A stretch of DNA of 64,000 nt from Candidatus Kapaibacterium sp. (GTDB lineage Bacteria > Bacteroidota > Ignavibacteria > Kapaibacteriales > UBA2268), in NCBI GenBank assembly GCA_023957315.1, contig JAMLHE010000012.1, forward strand, positions 34,967 to 98,966, written 5' to 3'. Below, piece by piece: positions 9,426-17,861 of the stretch. Made by a program: the position numbers and the translations under genes. The notes below the pieces were generated by a model. It worked only from the letters and a program-made list of their open reading frames with translations. It searched no databases and was not told where the DNA came from. Every line of letters begins with the position of its first letter. Position 1 is the first letter of the stretch.

Positions 9426-10266
9426 ATGGCTTGGTTTCAGAGGTCACAGACAAACATTGATGATGCAAGACCAAGGGAAATGCCCGACGGATTATGGACA
9501 AAATGCCCGGCTTGTAGTGAAATAATTTATAAAACCGAACTCGAATCTCAACTTTATACTTGTAAAAAATGCAACCATCATTTTCGTATTGGAAGCAAAG
9601 AGTATATTGAAATATTGATTGATAAAGCTACTTTCGTCGAAACAGAAGGACACCTCACTTCCGGTGACCCATTAGAATTTTCCGATACAAAAGCCTATCC
9701 CGATAGAATCGTTGACAGTATCAAAAAAACATCACTGAATGATGCGATTACCACCGGAACAGGGAAAATCGGAGGCATCGAAGTATCATTTTGCTGCATG
9801 AATTTTAATTTTATTGGCGGTAGTATGGGCTCTGTTGTTGGCGAAAAAATTTACAGAGCAGCCAAATTATCTCTTAAGAAAAAAATCCCACTAATAATTA
9901 TTTCGGCTTCCGGTGGTGCTCGAATGCAGGAAGCCCCTTACTCACTAATGCAAATGGCAAAGACATCTGCAATTCTGGCTGAATTAGGTGAAAACGGTAT
10001 TCCGTTTATATCCATATTGACTGACCCAACAACAGGCGGCGTTACTGCATCTTTTGCGATGCTCGGAGATATAAATATTGCCGAACCCGGAGCCTTGATT
10101 GGATTTGCAGGTCCACGCGTAATCGAACAAACTATACGCAAAAACTGCCTACAGGATTCCAAGAAGAGCAGAGTTCTTGCTCGAACATGGATTCATAGTT
10201 TGCATTGTCTCACGCTACAATCTGAAGAATGAATTGACAATTATCTTACAATGGTTCAAAAATTAA
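9426..10266 (+). CDS. accD: Acetyl-CoA carboxylase carboxyltransferase beta subunit (3' end frameshifted)
   Basis: This subunit transfers carboxyl from carboxybiotin to acetyl-CoA, the first step of fatty-acid synthesis. The N-terminal zinc ribbon is intact (Cys27, Cys30, Cys46, Cys49), followed by the crotonase-like core ('SASGGARMQEAPYSLMQMAK', 'GFAGPRVIEQTIR'). As sequenced, the uninterrupted frame ends at 10232 with an unrelated tail. Family-like sequence continues in two other frames: 'KLPTGFQ' from about 10142, then 'RAEFLLEHGFI' from about 10165, ending at a TAA at 10264-10266. Two single-base losses, near the A-run 10140-10144 and near 10163-10167, explain this. The restored protein would be ~280 aa, a normal length. 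Sequence error or true mutation cannot be separated here. Confidence 0.9.
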
Positions 10267-10314
10267 AAATAAAATTTGCACAGAATAAAAATTTTACTTA
10301 TTTTCTCATTGTAA

Positions 10315-11136
10315 ATGATTAAGAAAGTAATAATATTTGTGTTGGTTTTTAGTGCTTGGATGTTCGATTCAGAGCGTGCTAACGGAGAAGTGATTTTGAG
10401 CGAGCAAAAGTATGATTTGAAATCTATTGTCATTCTTGGCATTGGCGGAGGCTTTTCGAGTGGTTCTGATGCTTTCTTCGATGTTTTTTTGAATGAATTT
10501 GGTTCAACAAAAAGGCTCATGGCTATCATGCCTACTCTTTCCGCAGGTACTAAGGTGACTATTTCGCCTCAGTATCGTTTCGGATTCCATGCAAATTTCC
10601 AAGTTGTAAGTTTTAGTTCAAGCCATGGTCAGATGGTTGACGAGCCGGGACTCAGAGGATACAGAAATCTTCATCAGAACTTTGAAATCACCAATATGCC
10701 CTTGTTCCTTTCCCTTGACTATATGCCTTATACTTCGCAATTTCGTACATATTCAGGTCTCGGGCTTGGTATGGTAGTTATAAATACTAAATGGGAAGAA
10801 GGAGTTAGTTCAACAATTGAGCAAGATACGAGAATAGGCGGATTGCATTACGAAGATACTGATATAGGAGCTTTCGGTAGAGTTTATGCCGGCGTTGAAC
10901 TTGGTTTCGATAAAAATTATGAAGATTATTTTCTTGGCAGCTTGATTATCGAAGCGTCATACTCGCATACTATTGTTAATGCAGATATGTTTTACAAGGT
11001 ACGACAACAATTTAATCCGCCCAAGGAAAGCCTTAATCAAAAGGTCAACTTTGTGCCGGGATATTTGCAACTAAGTGTTAATGTTTCTTTCAATTTTAAT
11101 AGAAAGGTTGGTACATCAAAACAAAGAAATTTTTGA
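10315..11136 (+). CDS. Predicted outer-membrane beta-barrel protein
   Basis: A 273-residue protein with an N-terminal signal sequence ('MIKKVIIFVLVFSAWMF', probable cleavage after 'RANG'). Alternating hydrophobic/aromatic strands follow, with glycines typical of a small outer-membrane barrel ('YSGLGLGMVVINT', 'FGRVYAGVELGF', 'LQLSVNVSFNFNR'). No specific family was recognised. It follows accD after a short AT-rich gap and is followed by a hairpin at 11153. It may be a porin-like or structural protein; function unknown. Confidence 0.6.
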   Translation: MIKKVIIFVLVFSAWMFDSERANGEVILSEQKYDLKSIVILGIGGGFSSGSDAFFDVFLNEFGSTKRLMAIMPTLSAGTKVTISPQYRFGFHANFQVVSFSSSHGQMVDEPGLRGYRNLHQNFEITNMPLFLSLDYMPYTSQFRTYSGLGLGMVVINTKWEEGVSSTIEQDTRIGGLHYEDTDIGAFGRVYAGVELGFDKNYEDYFLGSLIIEASYSHTIVNADMFYKVRQQFNPPKESLNQKVNFVPGYLQLSVNVSFNFNRKVGTSKQRNF

Positions 11137-11152
11137 GACGTTTTAAATAAAG

Positions 11153-11197
11153 CAAACAGCGTTAATGTAACGCTTGTTTGATTCACCATTTTTTTTA
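11153..11197 (+). terminator. Hairpin terminator before hpf
   Basis: An imperfect inverted repeat (12-bp stem with a one-base bulge, loop ATG) spans 11153-11180. A T-run follows at about 11189-11196, slightly further away than usual. Confidence 0.55.
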
Positions 11198-11219
11198 AAT
11201 TAATTATAGAGGTGGATTT

Positions 11220-11528
11220 ATGAAAACCCAAGTAACTTTCAGACACACTAAGGGACATCACCCTAAACTACACGAAGATGCCCTTGCACATGCCGAAGCT
11301 TTTGTCAAATTTCATGACGGCATAATCAGCACAAATGTCGAATTTCTTAATGAAACAGATAAAACAGTAATCATAACAACACATCTTCAAGGAGCTACTC
11401 TTGTTGGCAAGGATGGCTCTGACGATTTCCATAAAAGTCTTAATAGTGCCGCTGATAAAGTGGTCAGACAAATTAAAAAATTGAAAACCAAACAAATTAG
11501 CGTTCGCACAAAAGGTGTAGAAGTATAA
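11220..11528 (+). CDS. hpf: Short ribosome hibernation-promoting factor
   Basis: A 102-residue HPF/RaiA (YfiA) family protein. Members bind the 30S decoding region and inactivate ribosomes in stationary phase or starvation. The beta-alpha fold is visible ('KTQVTFRHTKGH', 'TVIITTHLQGATLVGKDG', 'DDFHKSLNSAADKVVRQIKK'), and the length is that of the short form without the dimerisation tail. A good ribosome site (AGAGGTGG) precedes the ATG. hprK follows closely, a pairing common in this phylum and others. Confidence 0.88.
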   Translation: MKTQVTFRHTKGHHPKLHEDALAHAEAFVKFHDGIISTNVEFLNETDKTVIITTHLQGATLVGKDGSDDFHKSLNSAADKVVRQIKKLKTKQISVRTKGVEV

Positions 11529-11600
11529 TTTGTTTTTTGTATTTTTGTATCATAGGGGGGCATTCGTTTGTCCCCTTTATTGTTTAGAAACGGAGCGAAC

Positions 11601-12617
11601 ATGAGACAAATTGATGACCTAAAACCTATGGTACAGGAAAAGATTCCTGTTGAAATGCTTTTAAGTTCTCCTGTTAAATTGGTTAAACTCACTGAGGAGA
11701 CCGGGCTTGAAAATTTCATAACCGATAAGAATCTTCACCGCCCCCAATTAGCGTTGGCGGGTTACGTTGGATTGTTCACATTTCAAAGAGTCCAAATTTT
11801 CGGAAATACTGAAACTTTATACCTAAAAAGCCTATCACGTATCGCACGAATCAAAGCTATTCAAAAAATTTGCCAATTCAAAATCCCGTGTGTTATTCTT
11901 ACTAATTCCAATACATTAGACCAAGAACTGATTGATATATTCGTAGCAGCCGGAATCGCCGTTTTTATGACCGAATTTGATACTACCAAAGCATTTTCCA
12001 TGCTATCTGATTTCCTCGATGACCAATTTTCGCCCCAATTAGTGGTGCACGGTTCTTTTGTCGATATTTATGGTGTTGGTTGCCTTTTCGTTGGTAGAAG
12101 CGGCATAGGAAAGAGCGAGATTGCACTTGACCTGATTGAACGTGGTCACAGACTTGTGGCAGATGACGTCGTGATGCTTACATCAAAAAAAGAATCGCTT
12201 TTGATGGGCACAGGAACTTCATTGGTTCAGCATTTTATGGAAATTCGGGGATTGGGGATTATTGACATCAGACAGATGTTTGGCATTCGTTCAATTAGAT
12301 TCCAAAAGCGGCTCGAAATCGTTGTAGAGCTCGAAGATTGGGATGAAAAGGAAACTTATACGCGAACAGGATTAGATGAAAAAAATATCAATATCATGGG
12401 AATTGAGGTTTCAAAAGTGAAATTGCCAATTTTTTCAGGGAAAAATATTACTGTTATTGCCGAAGTTATTGCCGTCAATTACTTGCTACGCACATACGGA
12501 TACGATGCCTCACAAGTCTTTTCCGACAAATTGAATGAGCGAATTCGTAAGAAATCCGGACCTAAAAAATATTTCGAAGACAAGAGAATAATTCCTTATT
12601 TCAAAGATTTAGAATAA
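11601..12617 (+). CDS. hprK: HPr kinase/phosphorylase
   Basis: This enzyme phosphorylates and dephosphorylates Ser46 of HPr to control carbon use; in genomes with incomplete sugar PTS it acts only as a regulator. The Walker A loop 'GRSGIGKSE' (about residues 164-172) and the signature 'MEIRGLGIIDIRQMFG' are present. The ATG at 11601 is chosen over the in-frame TTG at 11568 because GGAG lies 5 nt upstream of it; this gives 338 residues. hpf is immediately upstream. No HPr or enzyme I gene is visible in the window. Confidence 0.93.
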   Translation: MRQIDDLKPMVQEKIPVEMLLSSPVKLVKLTEETGLENFITDKNLHRPQLALAGYVGLFTFQRVQIFGNTETLYLKSLSRIARIKAIQKICQFKIPCVILTNSNTLDQELIDIFVAAGIAVFMTEFDTTKAFSMLSDFLDDQFSPQLVVHGSFVDIYGVGCLFVGRSGIGKSEIALDLIERGHRLVADDVVMLTSKKESLLMGTGTSLVQHFMEIRGLGIIDIRQMFGIRSIRFQKRLEIVVELEDWDEKETYTRTGLDEKNINIMGIEVSKVKLPIFSGKNITVIAEVIAVNYLLRTYGYDASQVFSDKLNERIRKKSGPKKYFEDKRIIPYFKDLE

Positions 12618-12680
12618 ATATCATATTTTAAATAAGGAAAATATGTTAATTTCGTCATAAGTAAAAATGTAATTATCATA

Positions 12681-14678
12681 ATGGAATTTATAATGAATAT
12701 TAGAATCATAATTGCTATTATTTCCGCTCTGTTCATTTTCAACAGCTCTTCAGTTCATGCCGTTAAAGGCTCAGACCATATCAAAATTTCAGCATATTCG
12801 GACAAGACTGAAGTCAAAGCCGGTGACGAAATCATGGTCAAAATGGTCATCACGATGGATGATTATTGGTACACATATGGTATGGTTGAAATCATAGGCG
12901 ATGAGGGAATTGGTCCGATGCCCTCGGAAATTACAATGCAACCGGCTGATGTTTTTGAATTACCCACTCATGTTTTCGCCCAAAAGCCTTATATCAAATA
13001 TGATGAAGGGTTTGAATTTGACATAGAAATTTATAAAACGAAATATGAATTTTATGTTCCGGTTAAGATTAAAAAAGATGCAAACTTGGCTGAAATAGGC
13101 GCCAAAGCAGTATTTTTTGTTCAATTGTGCGATACAGTCAGGTGCTTGCCCGGCGAAGAGTATTCAGGTCTTATTTCATCCGAAACAATTACTTTTTCGG
13201 AATCTGAAATTGCAGACTTTGTAAAATTGAATGCAACATATTCGGAAGATGGCTTTCCGTCATATGCTTACGAGGAAGGTGTTGACAGGGATTTTGAACG
13301 TGCCGATAAAACTCCCGAAAAAGCTCAAACAGAATCGAGCGAAATAATTGACCAAAAGAAAAAAGAGGGCATATTTTCATATATTTGGTTTTCGATGTTG
13401 ATGGGTGCAGTGTCATTGCTTACTCCTTGCGTTTTCCCTATGATACCGATTACAGTCTCATTTTTCACCAAAAGGGCTGAAAAGAGCAAGGGTACAGGAT
13501 TGCGAGATTCACTTGTGTATTCATTGGGAATCATACTAACTTTCACAATGATAGGATTTATGGTGTCCATCTTCTTTGGACCGACAGGTATCAGCCAATT
13601 AGCTACGAATGGCTGGGTGAATCTCGCTATCGCTGCGATATTTGTGATTTTTGCACTTAATTTGTTCGGAGCATTTGAAATTCAGATACCTCCATCCATA
13701 TTGAATTTATTGAATAAAAAGTCAACAGGCGACGGCATAGGAAGCGTTTTGATGATGGGATTAGTTTTTTCACTAACTTCATTTACGTGTACAGTTCCCT
13801 TTGTCGGCTCATCATTGATTTCAGTAAGTTCAGGAGAATGGTTTTACCCGATTCTCGGGATGTTAGGATTTTCAGCCGTGTTTGCTGCACCATTTTTCTT
13901 ACTCGCACTTTTCCCGTCATTCATGACTAAGCTTCCCAAATCAGGTGGTTGGATGAATAACGTCAAAGTAGTAATGGGATTTGTTGAAATTGCAGCTGCT
14001 ATCAAATTCTTTTCAAATGCCGACCTTTTTTGGTCATTTGAATTAATCCCCAAGGATGTTTTCATTTCAATTTGGCTGATTTGTGGGATTCTTATTGTTG
14101 CTTATATATTAGGTTGGTATAAATTACCGCATGACTCACAGGTTGATAGCGTGGGCTCTGTGAGGATTATATTTGCATTAGTGTTTGGTACGATTACAAT
14201 TTGGCTCGGCACAGGGTTATTGGGCAAACCACTCGGAGAATTAGACGCATTCTTGCCTCCAAAGGAATATGGTGTAAATGCAGCTGCTTTTTCGATGTCA
14301 GGAGTGAGCTCAAGCAATGTTGAAGAATATTGGTTCAAAGATTATGACTTAGCCATTGCCAAAGCTAAAGAAGAAGACAAGCCCTTATTCATTGATTTTA
14401 CAGGTTGGCAATGCACTAATTGCAGATGGATGGAAACTAATATGTTCCCAAGAGCACCAATACATAGCTTAATGCAAAATATGATAAAGCTTAAACTTTA
14501 TACTGACAGCCGAAATCCGGCAGATTTGGTTAACCGTGAAATGCAACGAGAAACATTCGGGTCTATTGAATTACCTTTGTACGTCATTTTAACTCCTGAT
14601 GAGAAAATGATAGCGTCAAAAGGGTTCACAAGAGACGAGTCGGAATTCATCGAATTTTTGAAAAAAGCATCGAATTAA
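12681..14678 (+). CDS. dsbD: Thiol:disulfide interchange protein DsbD
   Basis: This inner-membrane protein carries electrons from cytosolic thioredoxin to periplasmic thiol proteins. All three redox modules are visible in its 665 residues. The N-terminal periplasmic domain, after a signal sequence, has Cys150/Cys155 ('QLCDTVRC'). The eight-helix domain has Cys250 ('TPCVFP') and Cys370 ('TSFTCTVPF'). The C-terminal thioredoxin domain has the CTNC site (578-581). An alternative ATG four codons downstream (12693) would give a tighter signal peptide. It precedes an exported superoxide dismutase, consistent with envelope redox care. Confidence 0.93.
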   Translation: MEFIMNIRIIIAIISALFIFNSSSVHAVKGSDHIKISAYSDKTEVKAGDEIMVKMVITMDDYWYTYGMVEIIGDEGIGPMPSEITMQPADVFELPTHVFAQKPYIKYDEGFEFDIEIYKTKYEFYVPVKIKKDANLAEIGAKAVFFVQLCDTVRCLPGEEYSGLISSETITFSESEIADFVKLNATYSEDGFPSYAYEEGVDRDFERADKTPEKAQTESSEIIDQKKKEGIFSYIWFSMLMGAVSLLTPCVFPMIPITVSFFTKRAEKSKGTGLRDSLVYSLGIILTFTMIGFMVSIFFGPTGISQLATNGWVNLAIAAIFVIFALNLFGAFEIQIPPSILNLLNKKSTGDGIGSVLMMGLVFSLTSFTCTVPFVGSSLISVSSGEWFYPILGMLGFSAVFAAPFFLLALFPSFMTKLPKSGGWMNNVKVVMGFVEIAAAIKFFSNADLFWSFELIPKDVFISIWLICGILIVAYILGWYKLPHDSQVDSVGSVRIIFALVFGTITIWLGTGLLGKPLGELDAFLPPKEYGVNAAAFSMSGVSSSNVEEYWFKDYDLAIAKAKEEDKPLFIDFTGWQCTNCRWMETNMFPRAPIHSLMQNMIKLKLYTDSRNPADLVNREMQRETFGSIELPLYVILTPDEKMIASKGFTRDESEFIEFLKKASN

Positions 14679-14763
14679 TCCGACTTAAAATTCAAACAAT
14701 ACAAAACTAAATTCGTCCTTCAGGCAAAACTAAATCAAAAAATATTGCTTGAAGGACTTTTTC

Positions 14764-15489
14764 ATGAATAAAAGAGAATTCTTAGCAGCCGGTGCTGCAT
14801 TGACTGCTGCGTCTGTATTTCCAATGTCATCATTGGCTCAATCAAAAATCAAAATCAACGATTTGAATAAAACCGTTGATTCATCAGGAAAGTATGTTTT
14901 ACCTGATTTGCCCTATGCTTATAATGCGCTCGAACCCCATATTGACGAGCAAACGATGAAGCTTCATCATGACATCCATCATGCCGGATATGTCAAGGGT
15001 TTGAACACAGCCACTGAAAAAATTCAAGATTCGATTAAAAACAACGATTTCGCTACAATTAAACATTGGGAACGCGAGTTAGCATTCCATGGTGGTGGAC
15101 ATTTCCTACATTCCATCTTTTGGAATGTAATGGGACCAAAACAAGGCAATCGCAGTTCTGATTTGAACAAATATATCAACAAATCTTTTGGTTCATTTGA
15201 TGGATTTGCCAAGCTATTTGCTGCTGCTGCAGGAGCAGTAGAAGGTTCGGGCTGGGGAATAATGTCCTACGAACCGGTTGCCGACAAATTAGTAGTAATG
15301 CAAGCCGAACGTCAAGGCAATCTTACTCAGTGGATTACAGTACCGATTTTGCCTGTTGATGTATGGGAACATGCCTATTATCTCAAGTATCAGAACAAAC
15401 GTGGTGATTACATAAAGGCATTTATGAATGTAATAAATTGGGAATATGTTTCGGAGCAATTTGACAAAACTCTCGCACTTTATAAATAA
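14764..15489 (+). CDS. Exported Fe/Mn superoxide dismutase
   Basis: This enzyme converts superoxide to hydrogen peroxide and oxygen. The 241-residue protein has an N-terminal export signal with a Lys-Arg variant of the Tat motif ('NKREFLAAGAAL'), then an Fe/Mn SOD. Metal-site regions are 'LHHDIHHAGYVKGL', 'HGGGHFLHSIFW' and 'DVWEHAYY'. The ATG at 14764 has AAGGA 7-8 nt upstream and is preferred to the TTG at 14749. Fe or Mn preference cannot be read safely. A clear terminator follows. The location is probably periplasmic, unusual for the common cytosolic enzyme. Confidence 0.92.
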   Translation: MNKREFLAAGAALTAASVFPMSSLAQSKIKINDLNKTVDSSGKYVLPDLPYAYNALEPHIDEQTMKLHHDIHHAGYVKGLNTATEKIQDSIKNNDFATIKHWERELAFHGGGHFLHSIFWNVMGPKQGNRSSDLNKYINKSFGSFDGFAKLFAAAAGAVEGSGWGIMSYEPVADKLVVMQAERQGNLTQWITVPILPVDVWEHAYYLKYQNKRGDYIKAFMNVINWEYVSEQFDKTLALYK

Positions 15490-15510
15490 TCAAACTAAAA
15501 TCGAATATTT

Positions 15511-15540
15511 AAGCCCGATACGAACAATATCGGGCTTTTT
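15511..15540 (+). terminator. Rho-independent terminator after superoxide dismutase gene
   Basis: A perfect 10-bp stem (AAGCCCGATA with its complement) and 7-nt loop, followed directly by TTT. Confidence 0.9.
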
Positions 15541-15555
15541 CATTACTCGAAAGAT

Positions 15556-15586
15556 TTTGTTATCTCACTCAGATAGCTTAATTTTG
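15556..15586 (+). promoter_or_regulatory. Bacteroidota-type promoter of the ECF sigma operon
   Basis: TTTG at 15556-15559, a 19-nt spacer and TAATTTTG at 15579-15586. It lies just after a terminator and about 150 nt before the sigma gene, leaving an AT-rich leader in which I see no other gene. Confidence 0.6.
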
Positions 15587-15739
15587 AACTAAATCGTTTA
15601 TCAATATATGGTTTAAGTTGAATTATTACAAAAAGTATTGAAGAATGTTAAAGAAATTTCATAAAAAGTGAAGAAAATTTGTAACTTTTTGAGCAATTGC
15701 TGTGTTTCAAGTATTAGTAAAGGTTGACAATTTTGAAAA

Positions 15740-16300
15740 ATGTTATTTAAGAAAAAAAATATAGCAGAAGATGAACTTCAGAACGCCACAAAGGCGCTCA
15801 ATCATGGTAGTGCAGAAGCATTCCACTTGCTATATCAGAACTATGCCCCAAAGGTTTACCGATACTGTGTGAAGATGCTTGGAGATGAGATTTTGGCTGA
15901 AGATGCCTTCCAAGAAACTTTTGTTAGAATTTACGAAAAAAGAGATGGATTTAATGGACAGAATTTCTCTGCTTGGCTTTTTACTATAGCTCGAAACACT
16001 TGCTACAACTATTTGCGTCAGAAAAAAGAACATGAAACATACGATGAGACTTTCCATCATCCCGAAAAAACCCCGACGCATGACATTGGTCTGAAAGACC
16101 AAATTGCCAAAGCTATGCAAATGTTACCCGTGCCGCTTAGAGAAGCAGTGATATTGCGAGAGTACGAGGAATGTACTTATCAGGAAATTGCCGACATTTT
16201 ACAAATTGAACTTTCACTGGCAAAAATAAGAGTTTATCGAGCCAGAATTATATTAAGAAAATTACTTCAACCATTGGTTAAGGAAATAAATGAGTCTTGA
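15740..16300 (+). CDS. ECF-type RNA polymerase sigma factor
   Basis: A 186-residue sigma-70 family protein with regions 2 and 4 only, as in ECF factors. Region 2 is 'NYAPKVYRYCVKMLGDEIL' through 'WLFTIARNTCYNYLRQ'; region 4 is 'LREAVILREYEECTYQEIA' plus a helix-turn-helix. Such factors direct RNA polymerase to a small regulon, often for envelope functions. The stop overlaps the next gene, an anti-sigma-like protein, by 11 nt, the usual arrangement of a sigma/anti-sigma pair. Its own promoter is of housekeeping type. The downstream receptor/export genes are plausible targets, but this is not shown. Confidence 0.9.
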   Translation: MLFKKKNIAEDELQNATKALNHGSAEAFHLLYQNYAPKVYRYCVKMLGDEILAEDAFQETFVRIYEKRDGFNGQNFSAWLFTIARNTCYNYLRQKKEHETYDETFHHPEKTPTHDIGLKDQIAKAMQMLPVPLREAVILREYEECTYQEIADILQIELSLAKIRVYRARIILRKLLQPLVKEINES

Positions 16301-17612
16301 AATTTTAATATCGAAGTATATTGATAGTGAATTATCAACCACCGAAGACCTGCAATTGCGGGAAGCGCTTCGGGATAATATTCATTCCAAATCAAAATTT
16401 GATGCGGCAATTGACACTCACCATCAATTAAAGCAGGACGCCGCTTCAATACGCGTACCTGAAAAACTTTTGCGCGATACCGAAGACAAAATATTAATGA
16501 ATATTATGGCTACTCAGCCGGCATCTGCTCAAATTACTAAGATTCAATCCAGATGGTATCAATATTCTGCTGCTGCTGTAATATTAGTTGCTTTCATGAT
16601 TTCCGGCGTTATGCAGATAAGCGAACAAAATTCACCACGTGCAATTGCGTTCTTGCAGAATAGCAATGCTGCATCAGCTGATTTTGATAATATCTTAGCA
16701 AGTGAATCAACTCAACAAAATAGCACAAACTCAGTTGAATTGAAATCAGAATCTGTATCGTTAATCGTAGCAAAAGATGAAATCGAAGTTTCAGTTATAG
16801 ATACTGAAAGTTCATTACCCGCTTCAATGACTAAAGATGAATTATCTGTCGCAACTCTGCAGGACAACACAGCCATTGATTCAGAAGATTCTAAACAAGA
16901 AATTATTTTAAGTGAAAAAAGCATAATTCAATCGGGTAATACCATTAATTTGATGAACAATAGCATCTCCGATGGTGCCTCTGTCCCAATCCCCCAATCG
17001 AATTATAATGTAGCTTCAAATTTACCTCCGACATATTTTGCAGAGCCATTCATGGGATTTGCAGGTGTACAGTTGCATACTTTCATGTCGTATGATTTTT
17101 CGCATTCCGGATTCAAAACGAGTGCTAATTCACCTATTCTGAACATTTCGCAAAGTATATCTTACGCTGCAACCGATAGACTTGGTTTCGGTGTTGAATT
17201 CGGCATAACCGAATTTACTTACGATAGAAAGCAAAATATCTATATTCCCGGTACAGTTGAACATCATACAGGACCATCGGTTCAGGCACCTACAGGTGGC
17301 GGTGATAATCACGTGATTGTTCCTGTCGAAATTGAAACAGTAAGACAATTCATGTGGGGAACTGCATTTATGGATTATTCAATTGTAAAATATGATGATT
17401 TTGTGATTGTCGGGAGATTAGGCTTAGGAGGCTCCAACGAAGGACCCTTGGGATTTGGAAGGCTTTATGCTCAGTATGACTTGTTCCGCTATCTGTCATT
17501 AACGATTGGGACTGAAGGACGTTTGTTTGTCAATGATTTACCAAGTTCGCAATTCAATAGAGCAATGCGTTCAAGCAGCTCAGTTGTTTATGGAATTAGA
17601 CTTAAGTTTTAA
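16290..17612 (+). CDS. Anti-sigma-like membrane protein with C-terminal beta-barrel-like domain
   Basis: A 440-residue protein overlapping the sigma gene. Residues 1-88 resemble an anti-sigma cytoplasmic domain ('YIDSELSTTEDLQLREAL'), without the zinc-binding His/Cys set. A single transmembrane helix follows at about 91-110. Next is a long Ser/Asn/Glu-rich linker (about 111-240). The last ~190 residues look like an outer-membrane beta-barrel ('FGRLYAQYDLFRYLSLTIG') ending in '...IRLKF' with terminal Phe. The frame is continuous, so this is not two merged fragments. Such a protein would reach from cytoplasm to outer membrane. The anti-sigma role is inferred from position and the N-terminal pattern. 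Confidence 0.65.
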   Translation: MSLEILISKYIDSELSTTEDLQLREALRDNIHSKSKFDAAIDTHHQLKQDAASIRVPEKLLRDTEDKILMNIMATQPASAQITKIQSRWYQYSAAAVILVAFMISGVMQISEQNSPRAIAFLQNSNAASADFDNILASESTQQNSTNSVELKSESVSLIVAKDEIEVSVIDTESSLPASMTKDELSVATLQDNTAIDSEDSKQEIILSEKSIIQSGNTINLMNNSISDGASVPIPQSNYNVASNLPPTYFAEPFMGFAGVQLHTFMSYDFSHSGFKTSANSPILNISQSISYAATDRLGFGVEFGITEFTYDRKQNIYIPGTVEHHTGPSVQAPTGGGDNHVIVPVEIETVRQFMWGTAFMDYSIVKYDDFVIVGRLGLGGSNEGPLGFGRLYAQYDLFRYLSLTIGTEGRLFVNDLPSSQFNRAMRSSSSVVYGIRLKF

Positions 17613-17861
17613 ACATTACAAGATAATTCTTTGAAATTACACAAATTTTTAATAATTTGGGTGTTGTGTTAGAATATTTTTTTGAAATTATTAATTAGGA
17701 ATTGTATAGGCTAACTGTTACAAGATTTTACTCAAAATCATGCCAATCATATTGGTATCAAGTACCAGCCTATATCTATACTATACGTTAGAATGATAAA
17801 TTTGTTACAAAAAACATGTGTAAAAATAAAATTTCTACTAGTTTATTAAAGGAGTAGCTTT
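17613..17861 (+). other. Intergenic leader before the TonB receptor
   Basis: AT-rich 249 nt without a convincing ORF. It holds a near-palindrome CCAAT-N3-ATTGG at 17743-17755 and a -7-like TAAATTTG at 17797-17804, but no good -33 element at the right distance. AGGAG lies just before the receptor ATG. Confidence 0.35.
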
